The notes under the pieces are model-generated. The model was not told the DNA's origin. It saw nothing but the letters and a program-made list of their open reading frames with translations, and ran no database searches. This document shows, in pieces, positions 12,704 through 26,701 of a DNA stretch of 64,000 nt. The stretch is from Enterobacter kobei (GTDB taxonomy: Bacteria > Pseudomonadota > Gammaproteobacteria > Enterobacterales > Enterobacteriaceae): assembly GCF_001729765.1 (NCBI RefSeq), contig NZ_CP017181.1, forward strand, positions 4,278,001 through 4,342,000, written 5' to 3'. How positions within the stretch are numbered: position 1 is the stretch's first letter; each line of letters begins with the position of its first letter. A program made the position numbers and the translations under genes.

Positions 12704-13544
12704 AGCGTTTGTTTTCCTTCGCTGCCAGTGTGGCTTCCACCACGCGCATGGCTTCTACTGTTTCTTTGACGTCATGGACACGAATAATATGCGCGCCTTG
12801 CATCGCCGCAATGACCGCGCAGGCCAGACTACCACTCAGGCGCTCGCTCGGCCCTACGTTAAGCAATTGGCCAATCATCGATTTTCTCGACATCCCCACC
12901 AGCAGCGGCAGGCCGAAGTGATGGAATTCCGATAAGCGCGCAAGCAGTGCATAGTTGTGGGAGAGATTTTTACCGAAACCGAACCCCGGGTCGAGCAGCA
13001 ATTTCTCTTTTGGGATGCCTGCACGCTCACAGCGTTCAATATGCTCAATAAAGAAGCGATTCACATCAGCAAAGACATCGTCATACTTCGGCGCCTCCTG
13101 CATGGTTTTCGGCTGCCCCTGCATGTGCATCAGGCACACAGGCAACCCTGTCTCAGCAGCGGCTTCGATTGCACCGGGTTCAGTCAGCGAGCGGATATCA
13201 TTAATAATGTGAGCACCCACTCTCGCCACTTCACGAATCACTTCTGGTTTGGAAGTATCGACGGAGATCCATACCTCAAAACGTTGTGCGATTGCCTCAA
13301 CGACCGGCACCACGCGCGCCAGCTCTTCTTCCACCGATACATCCGCTGCCCCTGGGCGCGTCGATTCACCGCCGACATCAATGATGGTAGCACCTGCGTT
13401 GATCATTAAATTCGCGTGCTTAACCGCGTCGATAAGCGTGTTGTGCGTGCCGCCGTCAGAGAAGGAGTCAGGGGTAACATTCAGGATACCCATCACATGA
13501 GGATGTGAGAGATCGAGATGCGAGTCCTGGGCGAAGAGTTTCAT
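12696..13544 (-). CDS. folP: dihydropteroate synthase
   Basis: FolP condenses dihydropterin diphosphate with p-aminobenzoate in folate synthesis and is the sulfonamide target. 282 residues from [12 protein letters not shown], matching E. coli; an upstream reading adds 18 residues without homology. TIM-barrel motifs visible: [25 protein letters not shown], and MSRKS near residue 220. No insertion of the kind linked to sulfonamide resistance is apparent. It is followed by the overlapping glmM. Confidence 0.96.
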   Translation of the reverse strand: MKLFAQDSHLDLSHPHVMGILNVTPDSFSDGGTHNTLIDAVKHANLMINAGATIIDVGGESTRPGAADVSVEEELARVVPVVEAIAQRFEVWISVDTSKPEVIREVARVGAHIINDIRSLTEPGAIEAAAETGLPVCLMHMQGQPKTMQEAPKYDDVFADVNRFFIEHIERCERAGIPKEKLLLDPGFGFGKNLSHNYALLARLSEFHHFGLPLLVGMSRKSMIGQLLNVGPSERLSGSLACAVIAAMQGAHIIRVHDVKETVEAMRVVEATLAAKENKRYE

Positions 13545-13578
13545 GGCTAAATCCCTGGTATCAATATGGTTAAATGAA

Positions 13579-13610
13579 AAAGAAAAACCCCGGAGCAAGC
13601 TCCAGGGTTT
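13579..13610 (-). terminator. terminator after ftsH
   Basis: On the minus strand a CCCTGGAGC/GCTCCGGGG stem is followed by TTTTTC. It starts about 30 nt after the ftsH stop and lies between ftsH and folP. Confidence 0.7.
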
Positions 13611-13642
13611 GAGATACAGACAAACGCTTCAACAGCAGTGAC

Positions 13643-15586
13643 TTACTTGTCGCCCAACTGTTCTGACATGGTGTTGCCCGGGTTCGGCGTACGCGGTTCA
13701 TCGACCGGACGCGGCGCACGCGGGGTGCCATTGTTGTCAGAATTGTTGGAAGCACCTGGGTCTTCCCAGCCTGCTGGCGGACGCACTTCGCGGCGAGCCA
13801 TCAGGTCGTCAATCTGCGGTGCATCGATGGTCTCATATTTCATGAGCGCATCTTTCATCGAATGCAGGATGTCCATATTGTCGTTCAGGATCTGACGCGC
13901 GCGACCGTAGTTACGTTCAATCAGCGCTTTCACTTCCTGGTCGATGATACGAGCCGTCTCATCGGACATATGTTTCGCTTTTGCCACGGAGCGGCCCAGG
14001 AATACTTCACCCTCTTCCTCTGCATAAAGCAGCGGACCGAGTTTGTCGGAGAAGCCCCACTGAGTGACCATGTTACGTGCCAGGTTTGTCGCCACTTTAA
14101 TGTCGTTCGACGCACCGGTAGAAACATGTTCCGGCCCGTAGATGATCTCTTCCGCCAGACGACCACCGTACAGGGTTGAAATCTGGCTTTCCAGTTTCTG
14201 ACGGCTGGCGCTGATCGCGTCGCCTTCAGGCAGGAAGAAGGTCACACCCAGCGCACGACCGCGCGGAATAATCGTCACTTTGTGTACCGGATCGTGCTCC
14301 GGTACCAGGCGGCCAATAATCGCGTGACCGGCTTCGTGATATGCCGTGGACTCTTTCTGCGCTTCCGTCATCACCATGGAGCGACGTTCCGCACCCATCA
14401 TGATTTTGTCTTTCGCTTTCTCGAACTCCACCATGGACACCACGCGCTTGTTACCGCGAGCGGCGAACAGAGCAGCTTCGTTGACCAGGTTAGCCAGATC
14501 CGCACCGGAGAAGCCCGGGGTACCACGCGCAATAATTGCCGCGTCGATATCTGGCGCCAGCGGTACGCGACGCATGTGCACTTTCAGAATCTGTTCACGA
14601 CCACGAACATCTGGCAGACCGACCACAACCTGACGGTCGAAACGGCCTGGACGCAGCAGCGCCGGGTCAAGTACGTCCGGACGGTTAGTTGCGGCGATAA
14701 CGATAATACCTTCGTTACCTTCGAAGCCGTCCATCTCAACCAGCATCTGGTTCAGAGTCTGTTCACGTTCATCGTGACCACCGCCCAGGCCCGCGCCACG
14801 CTGGCGGCCTACGGCGTCGATTTCATCGATGAAGATAATGCACGGTGCTGCCTTCTTAGCCTGCTCGAACATGTCACGCACACGAGATGCACCCACACCC
14901 ACGAACATTTCGACGAAGTCAGAACCTGAAATAGTAAAGAACGGTACCTTCGCTTCACCTGCGATAGCTTTCGCCAGCAGGGTTTTACCGGTACCCGGAG
15001 GGCCGACCATCAGCACGCCTTTCGGGATCTTACCGCCCAGTTTCTGGAAACGGCTCGGCTCGCGCAGGTATTCAACCAGTTCACCGACTTCTTCTTTCGC
15101 TTCGTCACAACCTGCAACGTCAGCGAACGTAGTCTTAATCTGGTCTTCCGTCAGCATACGCGCCTTGCTCTTACCGAACGACATGGCACCTTTGCCACCG
15201 CCGCCCTGCATCTGGCGCATAAAGAAGATCCAGACGCCGATGAGAAGCAGCATCGGGAACCAGGAAATGAAGATTGAAGCCAACAGGCTTGGTTCTTCTG
15301 GCGGCTCGCCTACCACTTTGACGTTTTTGGTCAGAAGGTTATCAAGCAGCTTAGGATCGTTCACCGGGATGTAAGTCGTGTAACGGTTACTATCTTTCTT
15401 GGTAACGTTGATCTCACGTCCGTTGATACGCGCTTCGCGAACCTGGTCCTGATTGACCTCCTGCAGGAAGGTAGAATAATCCACCTTGCGGCCATTCGAC
15501 TCGCTGGGCCCAAAGCTCTGGAATACTGACATCAGCACAACGGCAATGACCAGCCAGAGTATTAGGTTTTTCGCCATGTCACTCAA
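13643..15586 (-). CDS. ftsH: membrane AAA+ zinc protease FtsH
   Basis: FtsH is an inner-membrane ATP-dependent metalloprotease; in E. coli it degrades LpxC, sigma-32 and damaged membrane proteins. 647 residues, same as the long E. coli form; a second ATG three codons in (MAKNLIL) gives the 644-residue form. Two membrane helices (about 7-27 and 100-125) flank the periplasmic domain; then Walker A GPPGTGKT (about 195), second region of homology, and the HEAGH zinc site (about 417). The tail is Pro/Asn-rich. Confidence 0.97.
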   Translation of the reverse strand: MSDMAKNLILWLVIAVVLMSVFQSFGPSESNGRKVDYSTFLQEVNQDQVREARINGREINVTKKDSNRYTTYIPVNDPKLLDNLLTKNVKVVGEPPEEPSLLASIFISWFPMLLLIGVWIFFMRQMQGGGGKGAMSFGKSKARMLTEDQIKTTFADVAGCDEAKEEVGELVEYLREPSRFQKLGGKIPKGVLMVGPPGTGKTLLAKAIAGEAKVPFFTISGSDFVEMFVGVGASRVRDMFEQAKKAAPCIIFIDEIDAVGRQRGAGLGGGHDEREQTLNQMLVEMDGFEGNEGIIVIAATNRPDVLDPALLRPGRFDRQVVVGLPDVRGREQILKVHMRRVPLAPDIDAAIIARGTPGFSGADLANLVNEAALFAARGNKRVVSMVEFEKAKDKIMMGAERRSMVMTEAQKESTAYHEAGHAIIGRLVPEHDPVHKVTIIPRGRALGVTFFLPEGDAISASRQKLESQISTLYGGRLAEEIIYGPEHVSTGASNDIKVATNLARNMVTQWGFSDKLGPLLYAEEEGEVFLGRSVAKAKHMSDETARIIDQEVKALIERNYGRARQILNDNMDILHSMKDALMKYETIDAPQIDDLMARREVRPPAGWEDPGASNNSDNNGTPRAPRPVDEPRTPNPGNTMSEQLGDK

Positions 15587-15679
15587 GGGATTAACCTCAT
15601 ATTACAACTGTGTTAAAAACAGCGTCAGGATACTCTATATCCAGTTTCATTCAAACTTTCGCCTGAAATCTACCGGTTA

Positions 15680-16306
15680 TCATTTTCGCCCGGTCGCTAC
15701 AATATACACTTCGCGGGAACGGGCCCGGGAAGAGTCCGGCTTACGAACTTTGACCTTCGCAAACAGGGAGCGAATTTCCTTAAGATACTCCTCGAAACCT
15801 TCGCCCTGAAACACCTTCACAACAAAACTACCACCAGGCGCTAGTACATCACGACACATTTCTAACGCTAGCTCCACCAGATACATGGCGCGGGGGATAT
15901 CCACCGCCGGTGTTCCACACATATTTGGTGCCATATCTGACATGACAACCTGGACCTTACTGTCACCTACACGATCAAGTAACGCTTTAAGCACTAATTC
16001 ATCACGAAAGTCGCCCTGAAGGAAGTCGACACCGACGATAGGATCCATTGGTAAAAGATCGCACGCGATGATTCGGCCCGTTCCGCCGATCTGCGTTACC
16101 GCATACTGGGACCATCCGCCAGGTGCCGCACCGAGGTCAACAACCGTCATCCCCGGCTTAAAAAGTTTGTCACTTTGCTGTATTTCATCAAGTTTAAACC
16201 AGGCACGGGAACGCAACCCCTTTTTCTGCGCCTGTTGAACATATTTATCGCTAAAGTGTTCCTGAAGCCAGCGGCTGGAGCTGGCAGAACGCTTTTTACC
16301 TGTCAT
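15680..16306 (-). CDS. rlmE: 23S rRNA U2552 2'-O-methyltransferase
   Basis: RlmE (RrmJ/FtsJ) methylates U2552 in the A-loop of 23S rRNA at a late step of 50S assembly. 208 residues (E. coli 209). The SAM-binding [12 protein letters not shown] and the K-D-K-E type catalytic set are visible, including MSDMAPN and the SFVVKVFQG strand. It lies 93 nt upstream of ftsH on the same strand, the known heat-shock operon order. Confidence 0.96.
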   Translation of the reverse strand: MTGKKRSASSSRWLQEHFSDKYVQQAQKKGLRSRAWFKLDEIQQSDKLFKPGMTVVDLGAAPGGWSQYAVTQIGGTGRIIACDLLPMDPIVGVDFLQGDFRDELVLKALLDRVGDSKVQVVMSDMAPNMCGTPAVDIPRAMYLVELALEMCRDVLAPGGSFVVKVFQGEGFEEYLKEIRSLFAKVKVRKPDSSRARSREVYIVATGRK

Positions 16307-16433
16307 TTAACATTTCCGTCCTGGTTCATCGTTACCTGCCTGTGACGTAAATTTCTACGCAGCTATTTGGCGATATAAGGGAGATGGCGGTAGAATGAAC
16401 CGTTTTCAATCCCAACGTAAGCAAAAATATACG

Positions 16434-16727
16434 ATGAATCTGAGTACTAAACAAAAACAGCACCTTAAAGGTCTGGCACATCCGCTCAAGCCTGTAGTGA
16501 TGCTTGGCAACAATGGTTTGACCGAAGGGGTGCTTGCCGAGATTGAACAAGCGCTGGAACACCACGAGCTGATCAAGGTGAAAATCGCCTCTGAAGACAG
16601 AGACACTAAAAACCTGATCGTGGAAGCCATCGTGCGCGAAACCGGCGCCTGTAATGTACAGGTCATCGGTAAAACGCTGGTGCTCTACCGCCCATCTAAA
16701 GAGCGTAAAATCTCGCTGCCACGCTAA
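16434..16727 (+). CDS. yhbY: CRM-domain RNA-binding protein YhbY
   Basis: Small ribosome-assembly-associated protein; it binds pre-50S particles in E. coli. 97 residues from MNLSTKQKQHLKG. Another ATG 13 codons upstream has no family support. The single CRS1-YhbY (CRM) domain carries the GNNG loop near residue 29. It is divergent from rlmE. Confidence 0.94.
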   Translation: MNLSTKQKQHLKGLAHPLKPVVMLGNNGLTEGVLAEIEQALEHHELIKVKIASEDRDTKNLIVEAIVRETGACNVQVIGKTLVLYRPSKERKISLPR

Positions 16728-16813
16728 GGATATCCTGAATCGAACACATTTTCTGTGTGAAACGAGGGATTTCTGTCAGCAGGCGAGCAAAATGCCATGC
16801 TCCTTGAGTTGAT

Positions 16814-16838
16814 AAAAGGCCGCTATGCGGCCTTTTTC
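16814..16838. terminator. shared terminator between yhbY and greA
   Basis: AAAAGGCCGCTATGCGGCCTTTTT is a symmetric hairpin between convergent genes, with A tract on one side and T tract on the other, so it can end transcription from both directions. Confidence 0.85.
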
Positions 16839-16878
16839 TTTTCTTTACAATGTATCAACATCTTACCAGAGATGCGAA

Positions 16879-17355
16879 TTACAGGTATTCAACCTTAATA
16901 ATTTCGTATTCCACTTCACCGCCAGGCGTGCGAATGGTAACAACATCATCCTGCTCTTTGCCAATCAGGCCGCGAGCAATCGGAGAGTTCACGGAAATCA
17001 GGTTCTGTTTGAAGTCTGCTTCATCATCACCCACGATGCGATAGGTCTGCTCTTCGTCGTTGTCCAGGTTCAGCACGGTCACGGTTGAACCAAAGATCAC
17101 ACGCCCATTGTTAGGCATCTTGGTGATATCGATAACCTGCGCATTGGACAGTTTTGCTTCGATATCTTTGATACGTCCTTCACAGAAGCCCTGCTGCTCA
17201 CGCGCCGCATGGTATTCAGCGTTCTCCTTCAGGTCGCCATGCTCACGCGCATCCGCGATAGCGGCGATAATTTCAGGGCGACGAACGGATTTCAGGAAAT
17301 CCAGCTCTTCGCGCAGTTTTTCGGCACCACGTAAGGTCATCGGAATAGCTTGCAT
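16879..17355 (-). CDS. greA: transcript cleavage factor GreA
   Basis: GreA enters the RNA polymerase secondary channel and stimulates cleavage of backtracked RNA. 158 residues, exact family length. An N-terminal coiled coil carries the acidic tip residues D41 and E44 ([11 protein letters not shown]); a C-terminal globular domain follows. Its leader contains an intrinsic terminator (see 17427-17463). Confidence 0.97.
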   Translation of the reverse strand: MQAIPMTLRGAEKLREELDFLKSVRRPEIIAAIADAREHGDLKENAEYHAAREQQGFCEGRIKDIEAKLSNAQVIDITKMPNNGRVIFGSTVTVLNLDNDEEQTYRIVGDDEADFKQNLISVNSPIARGLIGKEQDDVVTIRTPGGEVEYEIIKVEYL

Positions 17356-17426
17356 TTGTTATACCTCTTAAACATTCCTGTTGGGAGCAGTGTTCCCTGC
17401 CCCTGCCCCCCTAAGCGGGCAAGAAG

Positions 17427-17495
17427 CAAAAAGAAAACCGACCCGGGAGCAACGCCCCAGGTCAGCAGCAATTTTTCAATTTGATACGCATTTTA
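17427..17495 (-). ncRNA. graL: greA leader with attenuator (GraL-like transcripts)
   Basis: A promoter-like TAAAAT (17490-17495) with ATGACC 17 bp upstream is followed by a GACCTGGGG...CTCCCGGGTC hairpin (17440-17463) and a T-rich run ending about 17427, some 70 nt before greA. In E. coli, termination in the greA leader makes short GraL RNAs. The parts are seen; that RNA is released here is inferred. The 5' end is approximate. Confidence 0.5.
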
Positions 17496-17583
17496 CCGCG
17501 AAGTTCACTATGGGTCATCGTTTACTTTGCAGTGCTATGCACCGTAGTATGACGGTTTGTTTTCGGGTTGTTAGCGCGAGATT

Positions 17584-19017
17584 ATGCGATTTTCCAGATT
17601 TATCATCGGATTGACTACCAGTATAGCGTTCAGCGTTCAGGCCGCGAATGTTGATGAGTACATTAATCAGCTACCCGCAGGTGCTAACCTTGCATTGATG
17701 GTGCAGAAGGTCGGGGCGCAGACGCCAGAGATTGACTATCACAGTCAACAGATGGCGCTGCCTGCCAGTACCCAAAAGGTGATCACGGCCCTCGCCGCGC
17801 TGCTTCAGCTCGGCCCTGACTTTCGTTTTACCACCACGCTTGAGAGCAAAGGCAACATTGAGGGCGGTGTACTGAAGGGCGATCTTATTGCCCGTTTTGG
17901 CGGCGATCCGACCTTTAAGCGCCAGGATATCCGCAATATGGTGGCGGTGCTGAAAAAATCCGGTGTGACGAAAATCGAGGGTAACGTGCTGATCGACACC
18001 TCGATTTTTGCCAGCCATGATAAAGCGCCAGGCTGGCCGTGGAACGACATGACGCAATGCTTTAGCGCACCACCCGCCGCCGCGATTGTTGACCGCAACT
18101 GCTTTTCAATTTCCCTTTACAGCGCGCCCAAACCGGATGATTTAGCGTTTATCCGCGTGGCATCCTACTACCCGGTGACCATGTTTAGCCAGGTGCGTAC
18201 GCTGGCCAAAGGCTCCCCGGATGCCCAGTATTGTGAACTGGACGTGGTGCCTGGCGATCTTAACCGTTTCACGCTCACCGGCTGTCTGACCCAGCGCGCC
18301 GATCCCCTGCCGCTGGCCTTTGCAATACAAGATGGCGCGAGCTACGCGGGTGCCATTCTGAAGGATGAACTGAAGCAGGCAGGCATTAGCTACTCCGGTA
18401 CGCTGCTCCGCCAGACGCAGGTCAACCAGCCCGGAACGGTCATCGCCAGCAAACAGTCGCCTCCGCTGCACGATTTGCTGCGAATTATGCTGAAAAAGTC
18501 TGACAACATGATTGCTGATACGGTGTTCCGCATGATCGGCCACGCGCGTTTTGGCGTGCCGGGAACCTGGCGCGCGGGCTCAGACGCTGTGCGCCAGATC
18601 CTGCGCCAACAGGCGGGAATCGATCTGGGTAATACCATTGCTGTCGATGGTTCCGGATTATCGCGTCATAATTTGATCGCACCGGCAACCATGATGCAAG
18701 TGCTTCAGTACATTGCACAACATGACTCTGAGCTAAACTTTATTTCAATGCTGCCGCTTGCCGGGCATGACGGTTCTCTGCAGTATCGCGCCGGGCTTCA
18801 CGCGGCCGGCGTAGATGGCAAAGTATCCGCTAAAACAGGTTCACTGCAGGGCGTTTACAATCTTGCAGGGTTCATCACGACAGCCAGCGGACAACGCATG
18901 GCCTTCGTACAGTATCTTTCCGGCTATGCCGTCGAACCGACCGATCAGCGCAACCGTCGTATTCCGCTGGTTCGCTTCGAAAGCAGGCTTTATAAAGACA
19001 TTTATCAGAATAACTAG
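17584..19017 (+). CDS. dacB: D-Ala-D-Ala carboxypeptidase/endopeptidase PBP4
   Basis: Periplasmic PBP4 trims pentapeptides and cuts D-Ala-mDAP cross-links. 477 residues (E. coli 477). A signal peptide (1-20, cut after VQA) precedes the serine transpeptidase fold with S62-T-Q-K65, SDN (near 305) and KTG (near 417), interrupted by the PBP4-specific inserted domains between the first two motifs. The stop is only 2 nt before a response-regulator gene, so the three genes here are likely one operon. Confidence 0.96.
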   Translation: MRFSRFIIGLTTSIAFSVQAANVDEYINQLPAGANLALMVQKVGAQTPEIDYHSQQMALPASTQKVITALAALLQLGPDFRFTTTLESKGNIEGGVLKGDLIARFGGDPTFKRQDIRNMVAVLKKSGVTKIEGNVLIDTSIFASHDKAPGWPWNDMTQCFSAPPAAAIVDRNCFSISLYSAPKPDDLAFIRVASYYPVTMFSQVRTLAKGSPDAQYCELDVVPGDLNRFTLTGCLTQRADPLPLAFAIQDGASYAGAILKDELKQAGISYSGTLLRQTQVNQPGTVIASKQSPPLHDLLRIMLKKSDNMIADTVFRMIGHARFGVPGTWRAGSDAVRQILRQQAGIDLGNTIAVDGSGLSRHNLIAPATMMQVLQYIAQHDSELNFISMLPLAGHDGSLQYRAGLHAAGVDGKVSAKTGSLQGVYNLAGFITTASGQRMAFVQYLSGYAVEPTDQRNRRIPLVRFESRLYKDIYQNN

Positions 19018-19019
19018 CG

Positions 19020-19682
19020 ATGAAACTACTCATAGTTGAAGATGATCTGTTATTGCAGGAAGGACTCGCGCTGGGGCTTGCCAACGAAGGGTATGCTCTG
19101 GATTGTGCCGGTACCGCGGCAGAGGCGGATTCCCTGATCCAGAGCGGCGAGTACAGTCTGGTGATCCTCGATTTGGGTTTGCCGGACAAAGACGGCGCGA
19201 CGCTGCTCACCCAATGGCGTCGGCGCGGCATCGCTAACCCGGTGTTGATCCTGACAGCACGCGATGCGATTGAAGATCGTATTACCGGCCTCGATGCTGG
19301 CGCAGATGACTATCTGGTGAAGCCCTTTGCGCTCGCAGAACTTCAGGCCCGCGTGCGGGCGCTTATCCGGCGCTATCAGGGGCACAGCGATAATCTGCTG
19401 ACGGACGGCGACATCACGCTCAATCTGCAAACCCAGCAGGTACTGCGTCAGTCCCAGCCCGTTGAAGTGACCCCAAAAGAGTTCGCCCTCCTGACCCGCC
19501 TGATTATGCGCAGCGGGCAAACGGTGCACCGTGAAACGCTGCAACAGGACATTTACTCCTGGCAGGACGATCCCGGCTCTAACACCCTGGAAGTCCACAT
19601 CCATAACCTGCGTCGCAAGCTTGGCAAAGACAGGATAAAAACCGTCCGCGGCGTTGGCTATCGTCTGGAGAGCCAGAAATGA
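19020..19682 (+). CDS. PmrA/BasR-like OmpR-family response regulator
   Basis: 220 residues: receiver domain with acidic pocket EDD (8-10), phospho-acceptor aspartate in VILDLGLPD (near 51) and KPF lysine (near 101), then a winged-helix DNA-binding domain ending TVRGVGYRL. The NTLEVHIHNLRRK stretch and overall pattern are most like BasR/PmrA, which controls lipid A modification genes. It begins 2 nt after dacB and overlaps the kinase gene by 4 nt. Other OmpR-type regulators such as QseB are less likely, given the partner's ExxE pairs. Confidence 0.85.
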   Translation: MKLLIVEDDLLLQEGLALGLANEGYALDCAGTAAEADSLIQSGEYSLVILDLGLPDKDGATLLTQWRRRGIANPVLILTARDAIEDRITGLDAGADDYLVKPFALAELQARVRALIRRYQGHSDNLLTDGDITLNLQTQQVLRQSQPVEVTPKEFALLTRLIMRSGQTVHRETLQQDIYSWQDDPGSNTLEVHIHNLRRKLGKDRIKTVRGVGYRLESQK

Positions 19683-20722
19683 ACAGCATGCGTCGGCGAT
19701 TAATGGTGTTGCTGGCGGTCATTCTGTTATTTTTCCAGCTGATAAGCGTGATTTGGTTGTGGCATGAAAGCCGTGAGCAGATTGGCTTTCTGGTGAATGA
19801 AACGCTGTCTGCAAAAGCCCGCAATAACCATGTCGAAAAAGAGATCCGCGAGGCGATTGCATCTCTTCTGGTCCCTTCCCTGGTGATGGTCAGTTTCACA
19901 CTGCTGTTTTCATTCTGGGCGGTCACCTGGATAACCCGGCCTCTGAATAAACTCCGCGACAGCCTCGCTAATCGTTCGGCGGATAACTTAACGCCGCTGC
20001 CTATGTATTCCGACATGGAAGAAATAGGCGCCGTTACCACCTCTCTCAACCAGCTACTCGCCAGGCTGGACAGTACCATTCAGCAGGAGCGTCTCTTCAC
20101 CGCAGACGCCGCCCACGAACTGCGAACGCCACTGGCCGGGATCCGGCTTCATCTGGAGTTAATGGCGCAGTCAGGCTCTCCGCAGGCAACAACGTTAATC
20201 AGCCGTATCGATCAGCTCATGCATACCGTTGAACAACTGCTGATGCTGGCCCGTGCCGGACAGGCGATGGCGAGCGGTCACTATGAGACCATTAACTGGA
20301 CGGACACGATCATAACGCCCCTTGGTCTTGAGCATGAAGCCAAAGAACATACGGTGATATGGCCGGCCAAAAGTACCCTTACGGTGCAGGGTGACGCGGT
20401 GCTTTTGCGACTGATGCTGCGTAACCTGCTGGAAAATGCCGGACGTTACAGTCCACCAGGCACAACAATCACCGTGGCACTAACCGAGGTTGCGGGAGGT
20501 ACGCTGGTCAGCGTGAGCGATCAGGGGCCCGGCATCGATGAAGCACATCGACAGTCGATCACCGAGCCGTTCCGTCGGCTTGATCAGCGCTACGGCGGTA
20601 GCGGCCTGGGCCTGAGTATCGTACAGCGTATCCTGCAACTCCACCGCGGTAAGCTGGCGCTGGAGAACGGTGCTGAAGGCGGCCTGATAGCAAGCTGCTG
20701 GCTCCCCTCAACGCTGGAATAA
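19679..20722 (+). CDS. PmrB/BasS-like sensor histidine kinase
   Basis: 347 residues. Two membrane helices (about 8-28 and 63-85) enclose a short periplasmic loop of about 35 residues that holds two ExxE pairs, E30-E33 and E55-E58. Similar pairs in Salmonella PmrB are implicated in Fe3+ sensing. HAMP-like linker, then H146 in the HELRTP box, N-box LRNLLENAGRY, and G-boxes SDQGPGID and GGSGLGLSI. E. coli BasS is slightly longer. No eptA (pmrC) neighbour is present, unlike the E. coli eptA-basR-basS operon. Confidence 0.85.
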   Translation: MNSMRRRLMVLLAVILLFFQLISVIWLWHESREQIGFLVNETLSAKARNNHVEKEIREAIASLLVPSLVMVSFTLLFSFWAVTWITRPLNKLRDSLANRSADNLTPLPMYSDMEEIGAVTTSLNQLLARLDSTIQQERLFTADAAHELRTPLAGIRLHLELMAQSGSPQATTLISRIDQLMHTVEQLLMLARAGQAMASGHYETINWTDTIITPLGLEHEAKEHTVIWPAKSTLTVQGDAVLLRLMLRNLLENAGRYSPPGTTITVALTEVAGGTLVSVSDQGPGIDEAHRQSITEPFRRLDQRYGGSGLGLSIVQRILQLHRGKLALENGAEGGLIASCWLPSTLE

Positions 20723-20750
20723 AAAAAGCCCCCGGAATGGGGGCTTTAGA
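20721..20750. terminator. terminator between the sensor kinase gene and obgE
   Basis: AAAGCCCCCGGAATGGGGGCTTT, a strong stem between convergent genes with A and T tracts on either side. Confidence 0.85.
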
Positions 20751-20756
20751 CAGATA

Positions 20757-22900
<2,144 letters not shown>

Positions 22901-22937
22901 GCCCGTTTTCCCTACAGAAAATTTTCCGGGTTTCCAA

Positions 22938-22972
22938 TGTAAAAAGCCCCGCAACACGTTGCGGGGCTTTAA
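22938..22972 (-). terminator. terminator after rpmA
   Basis: AAAGCCCCGCAAC-GT-GTTGCGGGGCTTT stem plus a T run on the minus strand, 24 nt after the rpmA stop and ahead of yhbE. Confidence 0.85.
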
Positions 22973-22995
22973 TCCGTTACCGGACCGAGAAAACC

Positions 22996-23253
<258 letters not shown>

Positions 23254-23272
23254 TTAAATCTCTCCTCAGGTC

Positions 23273-23638
<366 letters not shown>

Positions 23639-23654
23639 TCACAATAGGGCGCGA

Positions 23655-23683
23655 ATATTACGCAAAACGCGAGCCTTTGACAA
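23655..23683 (-). promoter_or_regulatory. sigma-70 promoter for rplU
   Basis: On the minus strand TTGTCA (23678-23683) and TAATAT (23655-23660) are 17 bp apart, about 70 nt before the rplU start. Confidence 0.65.
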
Positions 23684-23731
23684 GTGCTACCATCAATACA
23701 TGAAGAAAAAAAACACAACACGTACGGTAAC

Positions 23732-23760
23732 GTTTATCTGAGCCGTTTTTTCAGTACAAT
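23732..23760 (+). promoter_or_regulatory. possible ispB promoter
   Basis: TACAAT at 23755-23760 is a good -10 box; the -35 (GTTTAT, 23732-23737) is weak at 17 bp spacing. It lies about 80 nt before ispB. Confidence 0.4.
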
Positions 23761-23841
23761 CAGCACTACTATTGATAAACCGAAACCCTTCGTTACCCCA
23801 TTGAAGATGGGATCAACAGGATGAAAAGCCCGGCTTTTGCG

Positions 23842-24813
23842 ATGAATTTAGAAAAAATCAATGAGTTAACCGCGCAAGATATGGCGGGTGTGAATGCAGC
23901 AATCCTGGAGCAACTCAACTCTGACGTTCAGTTGATCAATCAGTTGGGCTATTACATTGTCAGCGGCGGCGGTAAACGCATTCGCCCGATGATTGCCATT
24001 CTGGCTGCCAGAGCCGTTGGCTATCAGGGAAATGCCCACGTCACGATCGCCGCACTGATCGAATTTATTCACACAGCGACGCTTCTGCATGACGATGTTG
24101 TGGATGAATCCGATATGCGTCGCGGTAAGGCCACGGCCAATGCCGCCTTCGGTAATGCCGCCAGCGTTCTGGTCGGGGATTTTATCTATACCCGCGCCTT
24201 CCAGATGATGACCAGCCTGGGCTCGCTGAAAGTGCTGGAAGTGATGTCAGAAGCCGTAAACGTCATCGCTGAAGGCGAAGTGCTGCAGCTGATGAACGTC
24301 AACGATCCGGATATCACTGAAGAAAACTACATGCGCGTCATCTACAGCAAAACAGCACGCCTGTTTGAAGCGGCCGCGCAGTGCTCCGGCATTCTGGCTG
24401 GCTGTTCTGAGGCTCAGGAAAAAGGGCTCCAGGACTATGGTCGCTATCTGGGGACAGCCTTCCAGCTAATTGATGATTTGCTGGACTACAGTGCGGACGG
24501 CGAAACGCTCGGCAAAAACGTGGGCGATGACCTGAACGAAGGCAAACCGACCCTGCCGCTGCTCCATGCGATGCGCAACGGAACTGCAGATCAGGCGAAA
24601 ATGATCCGTGAGGCGATCGAACAGGGAAATGGTCGCCATCTTCTGGAACCGGTACTGGAAACTATGGCGATCTGCGGTTCACTGGAATGGACGCGTCAGC
24701 GTGCCGAAGAAGAGGCTGATAAAGCCATCGCTGCCCTTCAGGTTATTCCAGACAGCCCGTGGCGTGATGCCCTTATTGGCCTTGCCCACATCGCTGTTCA
24801 ACGCGATCGTTAA
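23842..24813 (+). CDS. ispB: octaprenyl diphosphate synthase
   Basis: IspB extends farnesyl diphosphate to the C40 side chain of ubiquinone and menaquinone. 323 residues from MNLEKINELTAQD, as in E. coli; an earlier ATG at 23821 adds seven unconserved residues. Aspartate-rich motifs LLHDDVVDESD (first) and LIDDLLD (second) are visible. It is divergent from rplU. Confidence 0.96.
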   Translation: MNLEKINELTAQDMAGVNAAILEQLNSDVQLINQLGYYIVSGGGKRIRPMIAILAARAVGYQGNAHVTIAALIEFIHTATLLHDDVVDESDMRRGKATANAAFGNAASVLVGDFIYTRAFQMMTSLGSLKVLEVMSEAVNVIAEGEVLQLMNVNDPDITEENYMRVIYSKTARLFEAAAQCSGILAGCSEAQEKGLQDYGRYLGTAFQLIDDLLDYSADGETLGKNVGDDLNEGKPTLPLLHAMRNGTADQAKMIREAIEQGNGRHLLEPVLETMAICGSLEWTRQRAEEEADKAIAALQVIPDSPWRDALIGLAHIAVQRDR

Positions 24814-24823
24814 TCCTTTCACG

Positions 24824-24852
24824 CCTCCCCGTTTCCATCTCGGGGAGGTTCT
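24824..24852 (+). terminator. probable ispB terminator
   Basis: CCTCCCCG/CGGGGAGG 8-bp stem with a 9-nt loop, 11 nt after the ispB stop. Only a short TTCT follows, so it is weaker than the others. Confidence 0.5.
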
Positions 24853-25042
24853 AAAACACCCCAGTAAATTCCGTATTCATGTAAATTCATCGGTTTAGAG
24901 ACCGCATGAATAAAGGCATGTCTTATTCTGAATATCCCTTCAAGTAACGCGAACTTTTTAGAACAAGAGTTTGAAATGGGTATAGTAAGCCAGTCGTTTC
25001 AGAAGAAACGGCGTAGGTGAATCCGCACTTAAGGACAGCGTT

Positions 25043-25330
25043 ATGGATACGAAATTTATCGACTGGCATACGGCAGATATCATTGCGGCACTGCGCAAAA
25101 GAGGGACGTCACTGGCAGCAGAGTCCCGCCGCCATGGTCTGAGTTCTTCCACCCTGGCCAACGCCCTGACCCGCCCCTGGCCAAAGGGAGAATTAATTAT
25201 CGCGACGGCGCTGGAAACGCACCCGTGGGTGATCTGGCCCTCGCGCTACCACGATCCCATTACCCATGAATTCATCGACAGAACGCGCATGATGCGCCAG
25301 AGAAAGTTAAAGAAAGAACCACAGGAATAA
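25043..25330 (+). CDS. sfsB: Ner-like DNA-binding regulator SfsB/Nlp
   Basis: 95-residue helix-turn-helix protein of the phage Ner family; E. coli SfsB (Nlp, 92 aa) influences maltose genes. The HTH spans about residues 20-45 (SLAAESRRHGLSSSTLANAL), and the conserved WPSRYHDP follows. It stands alone between ispB and murA. The physiological role here is unproven. Confidence 0.88.
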   Translation: MDTKFIDWHTADIIAALRKRGTSLAAESRRHGLSSSTLANALTRPWPKGELIIATALETHPWVIWPSRYHDPITHEFIDRTRMMRQRKLKKEPQE

Positions 25331-25391
25331 CGCGCTTTTTAGCAGGAACAGCAACCCCCCGGTCATCTCTGGCAGGGGGCTGCCGGAACGA

Positions 25392-26696
<1,305 letters not shown>

Positions 26697-26701
26697 TCAG
26701 C

